DNA of 64,000 bases from Streptomyces marinisediminis (GTDB taxonomy: Bacteria > Actinomycetota > Actinomycetes > Streptomycetales > Streptomycetaceae): NCBI RefSeq assembly GCF_026262575.1, contig NZ_JAPKFL010000006.1:1-64000 (forward strand), read 5' to 3'. Position numbers and translations under genes: made by a program. Shown piece by piece: positions 23,833 to 33,619 of the stretch. The notes beneath the pieces are model-generated. The model was not told the origin of the DNA. It did no database searches and saw only the letters and a program-made list of their open reading frames with translations. The first letter of the stretch is position 1. Every line of letters starts with the position of its first letter.

Positions 23833-25202
23833 GCATGGCCGACGGCTTCCACAGCACCATCGACGCGCTCCTGAGCCCCAACGAGTACCGCATGCGCGCC
23901 GCCGCCGGCGCGTGGACGGCGCTGGCCGGAGCGGCCACGCAGAGCAACGACCGGCTGCGGAGCATCTCCGAGGACGCCACCGCCGAGCCCGGTGTCGGCC
24001 TGGTGGACCTGGCCGAGCGGCTGGACCGGGTGGGCGGCTGGGGCGCCGACGCGGGCGCGGTCGCCCTGACCATCGCCCGCCAGCTCCAGGTCGCCGGGGA
24101 CGGCACCGCGCAGATCGCCGAGGCGGCCCTGGACCTGGAACGCGAGTACGCGGCCCAGGAGGAGGCGCGCGACGCCAAGGCCGAGGACGCGGCCAACCAC
24201 GGCTGGATCCGCGCCGACCAGGGCGTGGCCATGCACTCGGGGCGCATGGCCCAGCTCGCCGACCGGGCCGACGGCTACCTCGACGAGCTCAACTCCCTCT
24301 ACGCGATGGTGACCGGCGGCAACGCCCCGGCGGCCCCGGAGGTCGGGTCGGCCTCCGGCGGTGCACCGGGCGGCGGGGCTCCCCGGGCGGCCGGGGCGGG
24401 CGCGGACGGCCTCGCGCAGCCCGCGTCCTACGTCGGTGCGCCCAACGGCAGCCAGGTGGGCGCGGGTTCCTATCCGCACTCCAGCATCGTCGGCCCGGAG
24501 AGCGGGGACTTCGCCGGCTGGGTCCGCTCGCCCGGCACCGGCTACCTGGTCGATCCCGCCACCGGCCGGGAGTTCGACACCGTCTCCGGGCGCTGGATCG
24601 ACCCGGTGACGGGACGGCCGTTCGGCGAGGTCACCGAGTACGCCACCCGGCTGGCCGGGCTGGGCGGCGGTCCCGGCCCGCTGGCCGGGCCCGCGGGCGT
24701 GGGCCTGGCCGCCGTGGGCGGGGGCGGCGGCGGTCCGCAGGCCGTCTTCGGCGGGCTCTACGGCGGCACCGTGCCGCCCGGCATCGCGCACGCCGGGCCC
24801 GCGCGGCAGCAGGTGGCGCGCCAGGCCGCGCAGCACCTGGGGCGGCGGGCCGACGTCGCGGCGCGGTACGCCGCCCGCGAGGCCGCCCAGGGCGGCCGCC
24901 CCTATGTGCCACCCCCGGGCGCCGGTGCGTCCGGCGGTGCGCCGGGCCGGCAGGGCGCCTCCACGGGGGTGAGGCGTCCCGCCCCGGCCGGCGCGCCGGC
25001 GTCCACCTGGCGCCCCCGCGCCGCCGACGCCGCCGCCCGCCACCGGCTCACCGGCCCCACCCCGCCGCCGGCGCCCGGCGCGGCGCGCTCCGCGGCCCGT
25101 ACCGAGCGCAGCGCCCACGCCGGCCGGCGCACCGACCTGACCGAAGACCCCGCCGTCTGGCGCCCCCGCGGCCAGGCGACCGGCGGCGTACTGGGCGAGT
25201 AG
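23829..25202 (+). CDS. Type VII secretion-associated PPE/EspB-like protein
   Basis: 457 aa from the GTG at 23829 (an ATG two codons later is equally possible). The N-terminal helical region (about 1-155) has a WGADAGAVALTIARQLQ helix pair like the helical domains of PPE/EspB-type ESX substrates. The middle is Gly/Ala/Pro-rich low complexity, including TGYLVDPATGREFDT and WIDPVTGRPFGE, a short repeat around DP-TGR-F. The C-terminus ends DPAVWRPRGQATGGVLGE; a Trp followed by a final GVLGE-type tail recurs in actinomycete ESX-linked proteins. No signal peptide, so export, if any, is by the type VII machine encoded next door. Function unknown. Confidence 0.6.
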   Translation: MSMADGFHSTIDALLSPNEYRMRAAAGAWTALAGAATQSNDRLRSISEDATAEPGVGLVDLAERLDRVGGWGADAGAVALTIARQLQVAGDGTAQIAEAALDLEREYAAQEEARDAKAEDAANHGWIRADQGVAMHSGRMAQLADRADGYLDELNSLYAMVTGGNAPAAPEVGSASGGAPGGGAPRAAGAGADGLAQPASYVGAPNGSQVGAGSYPHSSIVGPESGDFAGWVRSPGTGYLVDPATGREFDTVSGRWIDPVTGRPFGEVTEYATRLAGLGGGPGPLAGPAGVGLAAVGGGGGGPQAVFGGLYGGTVPPGIAHAGPARQQVARQAAQHLGRRADVAARYAAREAAQGGRPYVPPPGAGASGGAPGRQGASTGVRRPAPAGAPASTWRPRAADAAARHRLTGPTPPPAPGAARSAARTERSAHAGRRTDLTEDPAVWRPRGQATGGVLGE

Positions 25203-25212
25203 GAGCACACCC

Positions 25213-25560
25213 ATGGACGACGGCGAACTGGACTACCTGCCCGAGCAGTTCCGCACCAGCGCCCGCCACAACCACGAGGCGGCCGAGGTGGCCGACGGCC
25301 TCTCGCGCCGCCTGAGCGGCACCAGCGCCGCCAGCACCCACTTCGGCGGCGCCCGCGCGAGCGGCTTCACCGGCGGGCTCAACGCCGGTACCGGCTCCCG
25401 CGCCCGCGCCGTCCGGCGCGCCCAGGAGCTGCGGGACGGCGTGGGCGAGGGCGGGTCGCTCGCCGCCGATCTCGGCGAGGAGACCGACGACCGCGCGCAC
25501 CAGGCCCTGCGCGCGCCCTCCGGCAGCGCGGTCAGCCGGGCCGTCGCCGACGGCATGTGA
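25213..25560 (+). CDS. Small EspC/WXG100-like type VII protein
   Basis: 115 aa; ATG with AGGAG 7 nt upstream. Helix one LPEQFRTSARHNHEAAEVADGLSRRL, turn STHFGGARASGF (an FGG in place of W-x-G), helix two SRARAVRRAQELRDGVGEG. This resembles the EspC/ESX-1-associated small proteins that take part in forming the secreted complex. It starts 10 nt after the PPE/EspB-like gene, so the two are probably partners, as EspB-type and PPE-type substrates need small helical partners (family knowledge). Confidence 0.58.
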   Translation: MDDGELDYLPEQFRTSARHNHEAAEVADGLSRRLSGTSAASTHFGGARASGFTGGLNAGTGSRARAVRRAQELRDGVGEGGSLAADLGEETDDRAHQALRAPSGSAVSRAVADGM

Positions 25561-25630
25561 CCCCGGCCCCACCCACGCCCCCGCCCCTCGCTTCTCCGCT
25601 CTTCCCACCGAACACCCAGGAACCCCGCTC

Positions 25631-27940
25631 ATGGCTGACTTCACCATCACCAAGGCGGCCTTGATCGAGGCCGCGGGCTGCGACCCGTACGAACTCCGGG
25701 AGAACTTCGAGCTGGACACCGACCCGGAGATGGTGGGCGAGCTGTCGGGCATCTTCAAGAACGGTGCCGAGGAGGCCCAGGAGACCGGCTCCGTGGCCGA
25801 GTACGCCTCCGACCTGGAGGAGCGCGCGGGCAACCGGGGCGGCAACGCCATCTACGACGAGGGCGCGGCGCACCTGGAGCAGACGTACGCGGAACTGGGC
25901 GAGGGCGCGCTGCGCGAGGTCTCCAAGACGCTCGGGGAGATCGAGGACGAGATGGCGGCCGTGCGCACCTACCTCGGTGACTCCATCGACGGGGAGATGG
26001 GCCTGGAGTACTGGCGCGAGTGGTACGCCAGCCAGGCCAACCAGGAGGTCGACGCGCTGCTCGAGGGCCTCGCGGACCTCCCGGGGGACCAGCTCTACCG
26101 CGTCTCCTGGGAGGGACGGGAGTGGACGGCCGAGGCGTCCACCTTCCCCCGCGCGGAGGTCCGCGCGGCCGTCGAGGAGGAGTACACCGAGCGGGCCGGG
26201 GAGTACGCGGCCGGCGTCCACGACCGCATGACGCAGGCGCTGGACGACTACTACGCCTTCCTGGACAACCGGGAGGCGCGGCTGGCGGCGGAGGGCTACG
26301 ACGTCGGCGACACCCCGGTCGAGGTCTGGTACTCCGACGGCCGGGCCGAGTACGAGGCCACCCAGCTCGAGGTCGAACTGGGCCGGGAGAACCCCGACCC
26401 CGACGCGGTCGAGCGCTACACCACGTCCCTGGACACCATCCTCGACCGCATCGGCCAGGACGGGCGGCCCCTGGACGTGGACGCCTTGACCGAAGCGGAA
26501 CGGGAGTACCTCAAGCACTACTTCGACACCCTCTCACCGGACGCCCTGGCGGCCATGGGACAACTGGAGGGCGGCGCGTACGCCTCCGCGCAGGAGGCAC
26601 TCGCGGGCGGGGTCATGGCCTCGTGGCCGGACCGGCCCTCCTCGGTGCGGCCCTTCCTCGGCGACGACGTGCTGGAGGTGGAGACCACCCTGGACGACTT
26701 CCTGGAGGACGTCGAGGGCTTCAACGCGTTCGGCGCCCTGATGGGACACGCCTCCGTCGTGCCCCCGGACGAGTTCGCCGACCTCCTCGTGGAGACCGCC
26801 ACCAGCAACCAGCGGCTGTACGAGGGCTTCACGATGGGCGGCGACTTCGGCACCGACCTGGACGGAGCGGGCACGCTGCTGACCCTCGCCTCCCGGAACG
26901 CCGACGCCACCACCGAGATCATGGGCGACGGGGAACGCGCGCGGCTCGTCCTCGGCCTGGACTGGACGGACGAGGGCACCGGCGCGTCGAACGTCGTCAG
27001 AGCGGCCACCCAGCCCGGTGCCGACGGCCCCACCCAGGCGCAGGCGGACGCGGCCCGCAACGTCGTGGCGACGGTCGCCCAGGACCCGGACCTCTACGCG
27101 GACAAGCACGGCCTGGCGCTGGAGTCGGCCGTCGCGGACGTCGGCGTGTGGTACATGGACTCGCTGACCAGCACGGGCACCGACGACGGCGGGCGCATCG
27201 ACGTCTTCGGCAACGAGATGACGGGTTTCACCCTCAGCGCGGAGGAGCGGCAGCAGCTCTTCGCCTACATCGCCAGGACCGAGGAGGAGGCGCAGGAGAC
27301 GTTCACCGGCGGGGTGGACGCCTTCACCCACCAGCTCGCCTACGAGGCGTTCAGCAACGACCACATGCGCGAGGCCGGGATCAACAACATGCTCACGCAC
27401 CTGGGCACGCTGCACGGCGCCCTCGAACACGAGATGCTCGCGCACCAGCTCCAGGAGGTGGGCGACGCCGACAAGGCCGCCGCCCAGGTGGACCGCATCT
27501 GGCGCGCCGGCTCAGCCGCCGCCTTCGCGGCGCTGGGCAAGGCCAGCGGCCCGATCGGGGACGCCTCCGGCTGGGCGGGCATCGCCAACGGCCTGGTCAC
27601 CGGCATGGTGCCGCTGCCGGTGAAGGACGCGGACGACATCTACGACGCCAGCCAGTACGACCAGATCATCGACCAGGGGCGCGCCGGGCGCCACATCATC
27701 GTGGAGGCCGCCATCGCCGCCGGGGACGAGCAGGCGACCGCAGCCGCGCGGGAGTACGGCCTGCCCGGGCTGGACGGCGGCGTACCGGTCGACTACACGG
27801 ACGACGACTTCCTGACCCGGCTCGCCGCGGCGGAGACCGGCTGGGACGCGCAGCTCTTCTACGGCACGCGCAACGACCTGGTTCTCGTCGACGAGTTCGC
27901 CCCGGAGAACCGGGACGACGACTCCTCCGCGGACTCCTGA
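25631..27940 (+). CDS. Large acidic type VII locus protein (possible effector, DUF6571-like)
   Basis: 769 aa; ATG with AGGA about 9 nt upstream. Strongly acidic and without signal peptide or clear membrane segments. The N-terminus ADFTITKAALIEAAG leads a helical region with GSVAEYASDLEERAGNRGG. The middle has EYLKHYFDTLSPDALAAMGQLEGG, and PSSVRPFLGDD with FNAFGALMGHASVVPPDEF, which remind me of the DUF6571 family linked to actinomycete secretion loci (recall, not checked). A more hydrophobic stretch at about 635-670 (AAFAALGKASGPIGDASGW) may insert in membranes. It overlaps the eccC start by one base, so it is translated with the machine. Candidate substrate or toxin without a recognised catalytic site. 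Confidence 0.6.
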   Translation: MADFTITKAALIEAAGCDPYELRENFELDTDPEMVGELSGIFKNGAEEAQETGSVAEYASDLEERAGNRGGNAIYDEGAAHLEQTYAELGEGALREVSKTLGEIEDEMAAVRTYLGDSIDGEMGLEYWREWYASQANQEVDALLEGLADLPGDQLYRVSWEGREWTAEASTFPRAEVRAAVEEEYTERAGEYAAGVHDRMTQALDDYYAFLDNREARLAAEGYDVGDTPVEVWYSDGRAEYEATQLEVELGRENPDPDAVERYTTSLDTILDRIGQDGRPLDVDALTEAEREYLKHYFDTLSPDALAAMGQLEGGAYASAQEALAGGVMASWPDRPSSVRPFLGDDVLEVETTLDDFLEDVEGFNAFGALMGHASVVPPDEFADLLVETATSNQRLYEGFTMGGDFGTDLDGAGTLLTLASRNADATTEIMGDGERARLVLGLDWTDEGTGASNVVRAATQPGADGPTQAQADAARNVVATVAQDPDLYADKHGLALESAVADVGVWYMDSLTSTGTDDGGRIDVFGNEMTGFTLSAEERQQLFAYIARTEEEAQETFTGGVDAFTHQLAYEAFSNDHMREAGINNMLTHLGTLHGALEHEMLAHQLQEVGDADKAAAQVDRIWRAGSAAAFAALGKASGPIGDASGWAGIANGLVTGMVPLPVKDADDIYDASQYDQIIDQGRAGRHIIVEAAIAAGDEQATAAAREYGLPGLDGGVPVDYTDDDFLTRLAAAETGWDAQLFYGTRNDLVLVDEFAPENRDDDSSADS

Positions 27941-30900
27941 TGCCGGCCCGCGCGTACCCGTCCCCGGCCCCCGTCCGCTCAGGCGCCGGCCAGACGTCCC
28001 CCACCACCACCTTCCGGCGCCCCGCGCGCGCGGCCGGGCCCAGCGTCCCGCAGGGGGACGTCGTGCTGAAGGCCCCGCCGGTCATCCCGCAGCCGGACCC
28101 GAACAACAACGTGTGGCTCACCGCGCTGCCCGCGCTGAGCGGCCTCGGGTCGGTGCTGTACATGCTGACGATGGGCCGCGGGCCGATCGGGTACATCGTC
28201 GGCACGATGTTCCTGGTGTCCTCGCTGGCCATGGTGGCCGGTTCGCTGCTGCGGCAGCGCGGCCAGTCCACGGGGCAGGCGCGCGCCGAGCGCCGGGACT
28301 ACCTGCGCTACCTGGAGCGCACGCGGGCACAGGTGCGGCGCACCGCGAAGGCGCAGCGGGCCGCGCTGCTCTGGAGCGGCCCCGAACCGGACACGCTGTG
28401 GGCCGTGGCGGCCAGCAGGCGGCTGTGGGAACGCCGGGCGGGCGACGAGGACTTCGGCGTCGTGCGCATCGGGTCCGGACCCCGGTACCTGGCCACACCG
28501 CTGGTGCCGGGGGAGTCCGCGCCGGTGGAGGACCTCGACCCGCTCAGCGCCGTCGCGCTCAAGCGCTTCATCGACGTCCACTCGGTCGTCCCCGACCTGC
28601 CGGTGCAGCTCGCGCTGCGCCGCTTCGCCTGCCTGTCGTGCACCGGCGACGCCGACGGCACCGCCGGCGGTGCGGGCACCACCGGCCCCGTCGGCGCGGA
28701 CGGAGACGACGGGGGCGGGGCCGAGGACACCGGTGGCGCCGGGCCCGCCCGCGCAGGCGACGCCGCGCGGGCGCTCGCCCGGGCGGTCATCGCCCAGGCG
28801 GTCACCTTCCACGCCCCGCGCGACCTGCGCGTGCTGGTGTGCACCCGCAACCCCGACGGGCCCGAGTGGGGGTGGGTCAAGTGGCTGCCGCACGCCCACC
28901 ACCCCGGCGAGGTGGACCACGCGGGCCCGGTCCGCATGGTCCACCAGAGCCTGGCCGGCCTGGAGGACATGCTCGGCGCCGAGCTCAGCCGCCGCACCCG
29001 CTTCAGCCGCGACGCCGCGCCCGACCCGGACGTGCCGCAGCTCCTGGTCGTCCTGGACGGTGGCCTGGCCATCGGCTCCGAGGCCGTGCTCGACCCCGAC
29101 GGGCTCCAGGGCGTGACCGTCATCGACCTCGACGGCCGCGCCGCCGCCGTCGCCGAGGCGCACGGGGTGCGGCTGGACGTCCGGGGCGACGCGCTCGCCG
29201 TGCACAGCGGCGACAGCACCGACGCCCTGGGCACCGCCGACGCGCTGAGCACCGCCGAGGCGGAGGCGCTGGCCCAGCAGCTCGCCGGACACCGGCTGGA
29301 CGCGAAGACCGTCCAGTCCGAGGACCTGGACACCGCCGACACCACCCTGCCCGGCCTGCTGGGCGTGCGCGACGCCGGCCACCTGGACCTGGAGACGCTG
29401 TGGCGGCCCCGCCCGATGCGCGACCGGCTGCGGGTGCCGATCGGCCTCCTGGCGGACGGCGGCGTGCTGGACCTGGACATCAAGGAGTCGGCGCAGAACG
29501 GCATGGGCCCGCACGGCCTGCTCGTGGGTGCCACCGGCTCCGGCAAGTCCGAGCTGCTGCGCACCCTGGTCCTGGCGATGGCCGCGACCCACGCCCCCGA
29601 GCAGCTCAACTTCGTGCTCGTCGACTTCAAGGGCGGCGCCACCTTCGCCGGCATGGCCGACCTGCCGCACGTCGCCGCCGTCATCACCAACCTGGAGGAC
29701 GACCTCTCCCTCGTCGACCGCATGCGCGAGGCCCTCTCCGGGGAGATGAACCGCCGCCAGGAGGTGCTGCGCGACGCGGGCAACCTCGTCTCCGTACGCG
29801 ACTACGAGCGTGCCCGGCAGCGCGGCGCCGACCTGCCACCGCTGCCGAGCCTGTTCATCGTCGTCGACGAGTTCTCCGAACTCCTCGCCCAAAAGCCGGA
29901 CTTCGCCGAGCTGTTCGTGCAGATCGGCCGGCTGGGCCGCTCGCTGGGGCTGCACCTGCTGCTGGCCTCCCAACGGCTGGACGAGGGACGGCTGCGCGGC
30001 CTGGAGGCCCACCTGTCCTACCGCATCGGCCTGCGCACCTTCTCCGAGCAGGAGAGCCGCACCGCCATCGGCGTCACCGACGCCCACCACCTGCCCAACG
30101 CCCCCGGCCACGGCTACCTGCGCACCGACATGGCCACGCTCAAGCGGTTCCGCGCCGCCTACGTCTCCGGGGCCCACCGCACCGACGACACCCGCGGCCG
30201 CGCCGCCCTCGGCGGCCCCGTCGACGTCCGGCGGTTCCCGGCCGCCTACGTGCCCGTGCCCGCCGACCTGCGCGCCGAGCCGCAGCCGGCCGCCGACCTG
30301 GCCGACGACGAGTTCGCCGAGGACGACGACCTGCGCACCACCGTGCTCAGCGTCATGGCCGACCAGCTCGTCGGCCGCGGCGCCCAGGCCCACCAGGTGT
30401 GGCAGCCGCCGCTGGAGGAGCCGGACCCGCTGGACGCCCTCCACCCCGACCTCGCCGTGCGCGAGGGCCGCGGCCTGGGCACCGCGCCCACCGGGCCCGC
30501 GCTGCACGCCGTCGTCGGCACCGTCGACCGCCCCTTCCACCAGCGCCGCGACCCGCTGACCCTGGACCTCTCGGGCGCGGGCGGGCACGTCGCGGTCGTC
30601 GGCGGCCCGCGCAGCGGCAAGTCCACGGCGTTGCGCTGCCTGCTGGCCTCCCTCGCCCTGCGGCACACCCCGGCCGAGGCGCAGTTCTTCTGCCTGGACT
30701 TCTCCGGCACCCTCTTCGCCCTGGGCGGCCTGCCGCACGTGGGCGGCGTGGCCGGACGGCTGGACCCCGAGGCCGTCAACCGCACCGTCGCCGAGGTGCT
30801 GGAGGTCCTCGAACAGCGCGAGCTGCGCTTCCGCGACCTCGGCGTGGACTCCATGGCCGACTACCGCCGCCTGCGCGCCGAGGGCCGCGTGGCCGACGAC

Positions 30901-32076
30901 CCCTTCGGCGACGTGTTCCTCGTCGTGGACGGCTGGCAGGTGCTGCGCCAGACCTACCCGGACCTGGAGACCGCCCTCATGGCCGTCGCCGGGCGCATGC
31001 TGACCTACGGCGTCCACCTCGTCGTCAGCGGCAACCGCTGGCTGGACCTGCGCATGGGGCTGCGCGACCTGATCGGCACCAAGATCGAGCTCAAGCTCGG
31101 CGACGCGCTGGACTCCGAGGTCGACCGCAAGCTCCAGCGCGCCGTCCCGGCCGACCGCCCGGGGCGCGGCCTGACCCCAGACAAGCTGCACTTCCTGGCC
31201 GCCGTGCCGCGCATCGACGGCCGGCACACCGACGCCGACCTCGCCGACGGCGTCACCGACCTGGTGCGCCGCGTCGCGCGGGCCTGGCCGGGACCGTCCG
31301 CCCCGACCGTGCGCATGCTCCCCGACACCTGCCCGCACGACCGGCTCCCCGTGCCGCGCGGCACCGCCGAGGATCCGCCCGGCGTGGTCGTGGGCGTCGA
31401 GGGCAACCGGCTCGAACCCGTCGTCTTCCGGCCCGGCGAGGACCACGGGCTGCTCCTCGTCGGGGACAGCGAGACCGGCAAGACGGCGCTGCTGCGCTCC
31501 GTCGTCCGGCAGGTCGTCGACACCTGGGAGCCGCCGCGGGCCAAGGTCGTCCTCTTCGACTACCGGATGACGATGCTCAAGGAGTTCGACGGCGACAGCC
31601 TCCTGGGCTACGCCACCAACCACGAGACGTCGGCCGAGATCGTCGCCGGGCTCGTCGAGGGCTTCCGCAAGCGGCTGCCCGGCCCGGACGTGACCCCCGA
31701 GGAGCTGCGCGCCCGCTCCTGGTGGAGCGGGCCGGACATCTACCTCGTCGTGGACGACTACGACCTGGTGGCCACCTCGGCGGGCAACCCGCTGCGCCCG
31801 CTGGCGGAGTTCTTGCCGCAGGCCCGCGCCGTCGGACTGCACCTCTACCTCGCCCGGCAGGCCGGCGGGGCGGCCCGGGCCAGCGGCGACCCGGTGCTCG
31901 GCCGGGCCCGGGAGCTGAACTGGCCCGGCGTGCTGCTGAGCGTCCCCAAGGACGAGCCCGCCATCTGGGGCCAGCGCTCGGCCAAGCGCAAGAAGGGCCG
32001 CGGCCTGCTCCTGCACCGGCGGCTCGGCACCACCCCCGTCCAGCTCGCCCGGCTGGACGCCCCCCGGCTCCCCTGA
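27940..32076 (+). CDS. eccC: EccC type VII secretion ATPase (fused EccCa-EccCb)
   Basis: 1378 aa; the ATG overlaps the TGA of the previous gene (TGATG). Two membrane helices lie near residues 50-100 (LTALPALSGLGSVLYML, GYIVGTMFLVSSLAMVAGSLL). Three FtsK/SpoIIIE ATPase domains follow: domain 1 with GATGSGKSELL and IVVDEFSELL; domain 2 with GGPRSGKSTAL and a Walker B-like LVVDGWQVL, where the usual second acidic residue is Gly; domain 3 with GDSETGKTALL and LVVDDYDLV. All three P-loops look intact. A Gly/Asp-rich insertion occurs around residue 230-270. The protein recognises substrates and powers export through the EccB-C-D-E membrane complex. Confidence 0.95.
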   Translation: MPARAYPSPAPVRSGAGQTSPTTTFRRPARAAGPSVPQGDVVLKAPPVIPQPDPNNNVWLTALPALSGLGSVLYMLTMGRGPIGYIVGTMFLVSSLAMVAGSLLRQRGQSTGQARAERRDYLRYLERTRAQVRRTAKAQRAALLWSGPEPDTLWAVAASRRLWERRAGDEDFGVVRIGSGPRYLATPLVPGESAPVEDLDPLSAVALKRFIDVHSVVPDLPVQLALRRFACLSCTGDADGTAGGAGTTGPVGADGDDGGGAEDTGGAGPARAGDAARALARAVIAQAVTFHAPRDLRVLVCTRNPDGPEWGWVKWLPHAHHPGEVDHAGPVRMVHQSLAGLEDMLGAELSRRTRFSRDAAPDPDVPQLLVVLDGGLAIGSEAVLDPDGLQGVTVIDLDGRAAAVAEAHGVRLDVRGDALAVHSGDSTDALGTADALSTAEAEALAQQLAGHRLDAKTVQSEDLDTADTTLPGLLGVRDAGHLDLETLWRPRPMRDRLRVPIGLLADGGVLDLDIKESAQNGMGPHGLLVGATGSGKSELLRTLVLAMAATHAPEQLNFVLVDFKGGATFAGMADLPHVAAVITNLEDDLSLVDRMREALSGEMNRRQEVLRDAGNLVSVRDYERARQRGADLPPLPSLFIVVDEFSELLAQKPDFAELFVQIGRLGRSLGLHLLLASQRLDEGRLRGLEAHLSYRIGLRTFSEQESRTAIGVTDAHHLPNAPGHGYLRTDMATLKRFRAAYVSGAHRTDDTRGRAALGGPVDVRRFPAAYVPVPADLRAEPQPAADLADDEFAEDDDLRTTVLSVMADQLVGRGAQAHQVWQPPLEEPDPLDALHPDLAVREGRGLGTAPTGPALHAVVGTVDRPFHQRRDPLTLDLSGAGGHVAVVGGPRSGKSTALRCLLASLALRHTPAEAQFFCLDFSGTLFALGGLPHVGGVAGRLDPEAVNRTVAEVLEVLEQRELRFRDLGVDSMADYRRLRAEGRVADDPFGDVFLVVDGWQVLRQTYPDLETALMAVAGRMLTYGVHLVVSGNRWLDLRMGLRDLIGTKIELKLGDALDSEVDRKLQRAVPADRPGRGLTPDKLHFLAAVPRIDGRHTDADLADGVTDLVRRVARAWPGPSAPTVRMLPDTCPHDRLPVPRGTAEDPPGVVVGVEGNRLEPVVFRPGEDHGLLLVGDSETGKTALLRSVVRQVVDTWEPPRAKVVLFDYRMTMLKEFDGDSLLGYATNHETSAEIVAGLVEGFRKRLPGPDVTPEELRARSWWSGPDIYLVVDDYDLVATSAGNPLRPLAEFLPQARAVGLHLYLARQAGGAARASGDPVLGRARELNWPGVLLSVPKDEPAIWGQRSAKRKKGRGLLLHRRLGTTPVQLARLDAPRLP

Positions 32077-32110
32077 CGGCCGCTCCGACGCGAACGGGAC
32101 GAACACCACG

Positions 32111-33619
32111 ATGAACCCAGGCAGTCACGCCCCCGCCCCCACCGGCCCGGCCGCCCCGCGCCCGGCCGGGGCCGCCGCACCCCCACCCGCCCCCGCCCCC
32201 GCGTCGGGGCCCGCCGCCCGCCCCGGCGCGGCGGCGCACGAGCGCGGCGGGCCGCCCGGCGGCGAGTTCTGCCGCGTCGCCCTGGCCGGCCCGCGCAGCC
32301 GCGCCGACCTCGCCGTCCCCCACGGCGTGCCGCTGGCCCGGCTGATGCCCGCCCTCGTGCGGCACGCCGGGGAGGAGATCGGCCCCGACGGCGGTGTCGC
32401 GCACGGCGGCTGGGTGCTGCGCCGCGCCGACGGCACCCGGCTGGACGGCGCCCTGCCGCTGGCCGCCCAGGACGTCCACGAGGGCGACCTGCTCTTCCTC
32501 GCCCACGGCACCGAGGACACCACCGAGCCGCTCTACGACGACGTGGTCGAGGTCATCGCCGGGCACGCCGTGCGCACCCCGTGGCCGACGACCGGCGTGC
32601 GCCGGGGCGCCGCCGCCTTCGCCGCGGCCGCGGCGCTGGGCGCGGCCGCCGCGCTCGCCGCCGCCCCCGGCCTGCTCGCGGCCCTGCTCGGGCTGGCGGC
32701 CGCCCTGCTGACGCTCGGCCTGGCCGCCCTGGTCTCGCGGGCCTTCGCCGACGTGGCCGCCGGCACCTGCACCGCCGTGCTGGCCGCGCCCCTGGCCGCC
32801 GTGTCCGCCGCCACCCTGCTCGGCGGGGAGCCGGGCGCGGCGCACCTGCTGCTCGTCTGCGCGGTGATCGCGGTGCTCGGCGCCGCGGGACCGCTGCTGG
32901 TCGGCGGCGGCGACGGCACGTTCGCGGCCCTGGTCACCGCCGGGGCGCTGGCCGCCCCCGGCGCGCTGGTGGCCACCGTGTGGGCCACCGGGCCCACCCG
33001 GGCGGCGGCCATCGCGGCGCCGCTCGCCCTGGCCGCCACCCCGTTCCTGCCCGCCCTCGCCCTGCGCGCGGCCCACGTCCCCGGACCGCACCTGGCCGCC
33101 GACGCCGAGGAGCTGGAGGCGCTGCCCGCACCGATGGGGCACGAGCGGCTGCGCCGCCGCGTGGACCGCGCCCGCCGCCTGCTCGGCGGACTGCTCACCG
33201 GCAGCTTCGCGGTCACCGCCGCCGGGGCCCTGTTCCTGCTGGCCTCCGGCGAGCTGTGGCCGTCCGTGCTGGCCGGCGCGCTGGGGGTGCTCCTGCTGCT
33301 GCGGGCCCGGCTGTTCCGGGAGGCCGTGCCGGTCGGCGCCGCGCTCGCCGCCGGGCTCGTCGTCGCGGTCGGCGCCGTGGTCGTCGCCGTCGGCGGCCGC
33401 ACGGGGGAGACGGTGCCGCTGCTGGGCGTCGTGCTGCCGGTCTGCCTGCTGGTGGCGCTGACCGCCTGCGCCGTGGCCGTCCTCAGCGGGCGGCGCACCC
33501 TGAACCCCCGGCTGGCGCGGACCCTGGACGTGCTGGAGACGCTCCTGCTGCTCGCGGCGGTGCCACTGGTGCTCGCGGTGTGGGACGTCTACGTCACCCT
33601 GCTGGAGCTGCGCGCGTGA
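32111..33619 (+). CDS. eccD: EccD type VII secretion channel protein
   Basis: 502 aa. A Pro/Ala-rich leader (1-45) is longer than usual. A ubiquitin-like domain (about 50-145) follows: CRVALAGPRSRADLAVPHGVPL, GGWVLRRADGT, GDLLFLAHG. Then about eleven hydrophobic segments run to the C-terminus, with the cytosolic loop LEALPAPMGHERLRRRVDRARRLL. This is the standard EccD layout; the protein lines the inner-membrane part of the ESX complex. It lies 35 nt behind eccC and shares the GTGA junction with mycP. Confidence 0.93.
   Translation: MNPGSHAPAPTGPAAPRPAGAAAPPPAPAPASGPAARPGAAAHERGGPPGGEFCRVALAGPRSRADLAVPHGVPLARLMPALVRHAGEEIGPDGGVAHGGWVLRRADGTRLDGALPLAAQDVHEGDLLFLAHGTEDTTEPLYDDVVEVIAGHAVRTPWPTTGVRRGAAAFAAAAALGAAAALAAAPGLLAALLGLAAALLTLGLAALVSRAFADVAAGTCTAVLAAPLAAVSAATLLGGEPGAAHLLLVCAVIAVLGAAGPLLVGGGDGTFAALVTAGALAAPGALVATVWATGPTRAAAIAAPLALAATPFLPALALRAAHVPGPHLAADAEELEALPAPMGHERLRRRVDRARRLLGGLLTGSFAVTAAGALFLLASGELWPSVLAGALGVLLLLRARLFREAVPVGAALAAGLVVAVGAVVVAVGGRTGETVPLLGVVLPVCLLVALTACAVAVLSGRRTLNPRLARTLDVLETLLLLAAVPLVLAVWDVYVTLLELRA

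Noticed and set aside
20481..25214. 1577-aa antisense open frame across the SARP and small type VII genes
   Set aside because: Shadow of several plus-strand genes with real motifs; it crosses intergenic regions and has no recognisable domain.
27979..32109. 1376-aa antisense open frame opposite eccC
   Set aside because: Low-complexity composition caused by GC-rich codons of eccC; eccC has three clear ATPase motifs.
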